NCBI GenBank assembly: GCA_029554925.1
Contig: JAKPUV010000975.1
Location: forward strand, 1 to 6,282
DNA from: Candidatus Hydrogenedentota bacterium
GTDB taxonomy: Bacteria; Hydrogenedentota; Hydrogenedentia; Hydrogenedentales; CAITNO01
DNA length: 6,282 nt
Direction of reading: 5' to 3'
Position 1 is the stretch's first letter, and each line of letters starts with the position of its first letter. Below are positions 4,913-6,282 of this stretch, piece after piece. A program made the position numbers and the translations under genes. The notes beneath the pieces are model-generated. The model saw only the letters and a program-made list of their open reading frames with translations. It was not told the origin of the DNA and ran no database searches.

Positions 4913-6282
4913 ATGAACATCACCAAGGACGCCCCCCTCCTCACCGCGTACGCGCTGGGCGAGGTCTCTGACGAGGAGCGCGCCGCCGTGGAGCGCTTCC
5001 TGAACGAAAACCCCGACGCGCGCGCCGAAGTCGAAGAGATCCGCGCCGCCGCCACCCTGCTCACGGGCGCGCTGGCCGAAGAGGAGGCCCCCGCCCTCAC
5101 GCCCGAACAGCGCGAAGCCGTGCTGGAAGCCGCCGCAGACCCCGCCCCCACGCGGGCCCCCGCCCGGCATGGAAGACTGGTCCTGCGCCTTGCCCTCGCT
5201 GCGGGGCTGATCGTTGCGATCGGCGCTTTCTTCCTGCTTCCCGCGCTCTCCAGGGCCCGTGAAGCAGCCATGCGGCCCCAACTGGCCCTGACGACCCCGA
5301 ACACGGATGCCTCGGCGGTCTCCGGAAGGGAGGAGGCTCCCGTCAAGCCCGCGCTGGTGGACCAGTTGGCCGCGCCTAGAGAGTTCGATAACTACAACAT
5401 CTGGGGCGAGGACTTTCGCTCGATGTATCCGCCCGACGCCGCCCAGCCCGCCGTGGGCGAGAGGGAGCAGCCCGAATTCACCGCCCAGCCCGCCCGGCAG
5501 AACATCCGGGCTGAGTTCACGGACGAGCCCGGGGCGTTTGTCGAAATAGACGAGGGTTCGGCCGCCAGCCCGCGCCCGGCCAACGAGGAGGCGTCAAAGG
5601 TTGACGCGCTCGCCGCCGTTCCGGCCCCGCAACCGGAACCTGCCGCGCCCGACAAGGAGCAGACTGCGGCCGCCGCCCCCCCGGCCCCGCCAAGTGCGGG
5701 ACCGCAAGACGGGAGTGCGGGCGGATCGCAGCATGTCGTTGACGCCCAACCGAAACCGGCGGTCGAGGATGACTCGTGGGGCGTTGTCGGCCCGACGCCC
5801 GCCCCCGGCGCGGTTGTCATCGGGGGCAAAGGCGATTCCCCCGCCGCCCCACCCACCCGACTGAACGTCCGCGCCGACTTCACGGACAAGGTCGAGGCGT
5901 CTGTGGCTTCGGGCGTGAACACCATCGGGGGCCTGCCCGCGTCAGATGAGGCGAAGGGGCGGGCCGGCGCGCTGGGCGGGGCGCAGGTGCCCGCCGAGGT
6001 GCGCGACCAGCTGCAGGCGCTGGGCTATTTGTCCGACAAGGACGGCCTGGACCGCCGCTTCTACTGGAACCGGCCGGTGCCCGCGCCGGGGTCGGAGTCC
6101 TACGCGCCGATCACGGAGAACGCCTTCACCCGCGTGGCGGACGCGCCGCTGTCCACCTTCGGGGTGGACGTGGACACGGCGTCCTATGCGAATGTGCGGC
6201 GCTTCCTGACGCAGGGCACGCTGCCCCCGCCGGACGCGGTGCGCGTGGAGGAGCTGGTCAACTACTTCCGCTACGAGTACCC
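4913..6282 (+). CDS. Membrane-anchored anti-sigma-like / YfbK-type von Willebrand protein (3' end outside window)
   Basis: The frame is open from ATG 4913 to the window edge (456 codons plus two bases). GAGGAG at 4900-4905, overlapping the sigma factor stop, lies 7 bases before the start. Residues 1-80 form a charged helical region (LLTAYALGEVSDEERAAVER, 9-28) like the cytoplasmic part of many anti-sigma factors. It lacks the HxxxCxxC zinc motif, and I see no cysteine in the whole visible part. One membrane segment follows (about 89-112). Then comes a Pro/Ala-rich extracytoplasmic linker of nearly 300 residues. From about residue 400 the sequence matches the conserved entry to YfbK-like von Willebrand proteins: STFGVDVDTASYANVRRFL (414-432) then LPPPDAVRVEELVNYFRYEY. 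The metal-binding MIDAS motif would lie beyond the edge. Within the linker, N[IV]RA[ED]FTD occurs twice (197-204, 318-325). Likely role: holds the neighbouring sigma factor inactive and responds to an envelope signal. The YfbK relation is strong; anti-sigma function is inferred from region and context. Confidence 0.88.
   Translation, partial: MNITKDAPLLTAYALGEVSDEERAAVERFLNENPDARAEVEEIRAAATLLTGALAEEEAPALTPEQREAVLEAAADPAPTRAPARHGRLVLRLALAAGLIVAIGAFFLLPALSRAREAAMRPQLALTTPNTDASAVSGREEAPVKPALVDQLAAPREFDNYNIWGEDFRSMYPPDAAQPAVGEREQPEFTAQPARQNIRAEFTDEPGAFVEIDEGSAASPRPANEEASKVDALAAVPAPQPEPAAPDKEQTAAAAPPAPPSAGPQDGSAGGSQHVVDAQPKPAVEDDSWGVVGPTPAPGAVVIGGKGDSPAAPPTRLNVRADFTDKVEASVASGVNTIGGLPASDEAKGRAGALGGAQVPAEVRDQLQALGYLSDKDGLDRRFYWNRPVPAPGSESYAPITENAFTRVADAPLSTFGVDVDTASYANVRRFLTQGTLPPPDAVRVEELVNYFRYEY

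Overview
This is a GC-rich bacterial window (roughly two thirds G+C or more by eye) with five protein genes in three blocks. No RNA gene, transposase, CRISPR array or replication origin was found. Three things suggest a deep-branching lineage of the Planctomycetota/Lentisphaerota/Hydrogenedentota kind: TMTC-like membrane proteins with C-terminal TPRs, an ECF sigma factor next to a YfbK-type von Willebrand protein with an N-terminal anti-sigma-like region, and dispersed short repeats (phased GTGGAC/GTCCAC and AATCTCAAAT-type palindromes). This placement is an inference from family content and repeat style; no marker gene is present.

Layout. Positions 1-157 hold the last 51 codons of a plus-strand membrane protein of unknown function. 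Positions 158-522 are a 365-base convergent intergenic region. It carries three A+T-rich palindromic motifs (one inverted relative to the others), a perfect 17-base direct repeat and a possible weak terminator hairpin. Positions 523-4075 hold two tandem paralogous minus-strand genes (598 aa upstream, 579 aa downstream, 16-base gap). Both encode multi-span GT-C/TMTC-like membrane proteins ending in four TPRs. Positions 4076-4343 are a divergent intergenic region. It carries an inverted, 9-base-phased GTGGAC/GTCCAC array between two putative promoters that share the core TATAGTGRTG. Positions 4344-4901 encode a 185-aa ECF sigma factor. Positions 4913 to the window end encode a putative membrane-tethered anti-sigma/YfbK-like protein, cut off by the window edge; 456 codons are visible and open.

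How the genes may work together. The sigma factor and the YfbK-like protein form a tight two-gene unit, with the second ribosome-binding site overlapping the first stop codon. This is the usual layout of a sigma factor with its membrane-bound regulator, with an extracytoplasmic von Willebrand region as possible sensor or effector. The divergent TMTC-like pair could glycosylate or otherwise modify exported proteins. That the sigma factor also controls this pair is only a hypothesis, based on the shared intergenic region and the similar promoter cores. The most unusual elements are the phased inverted array between the promoters, the uneven divergence of the tandem paralogues (membrane core conserved, TPRs diverged), and a nine-base G tract early in the upstream paralogue.
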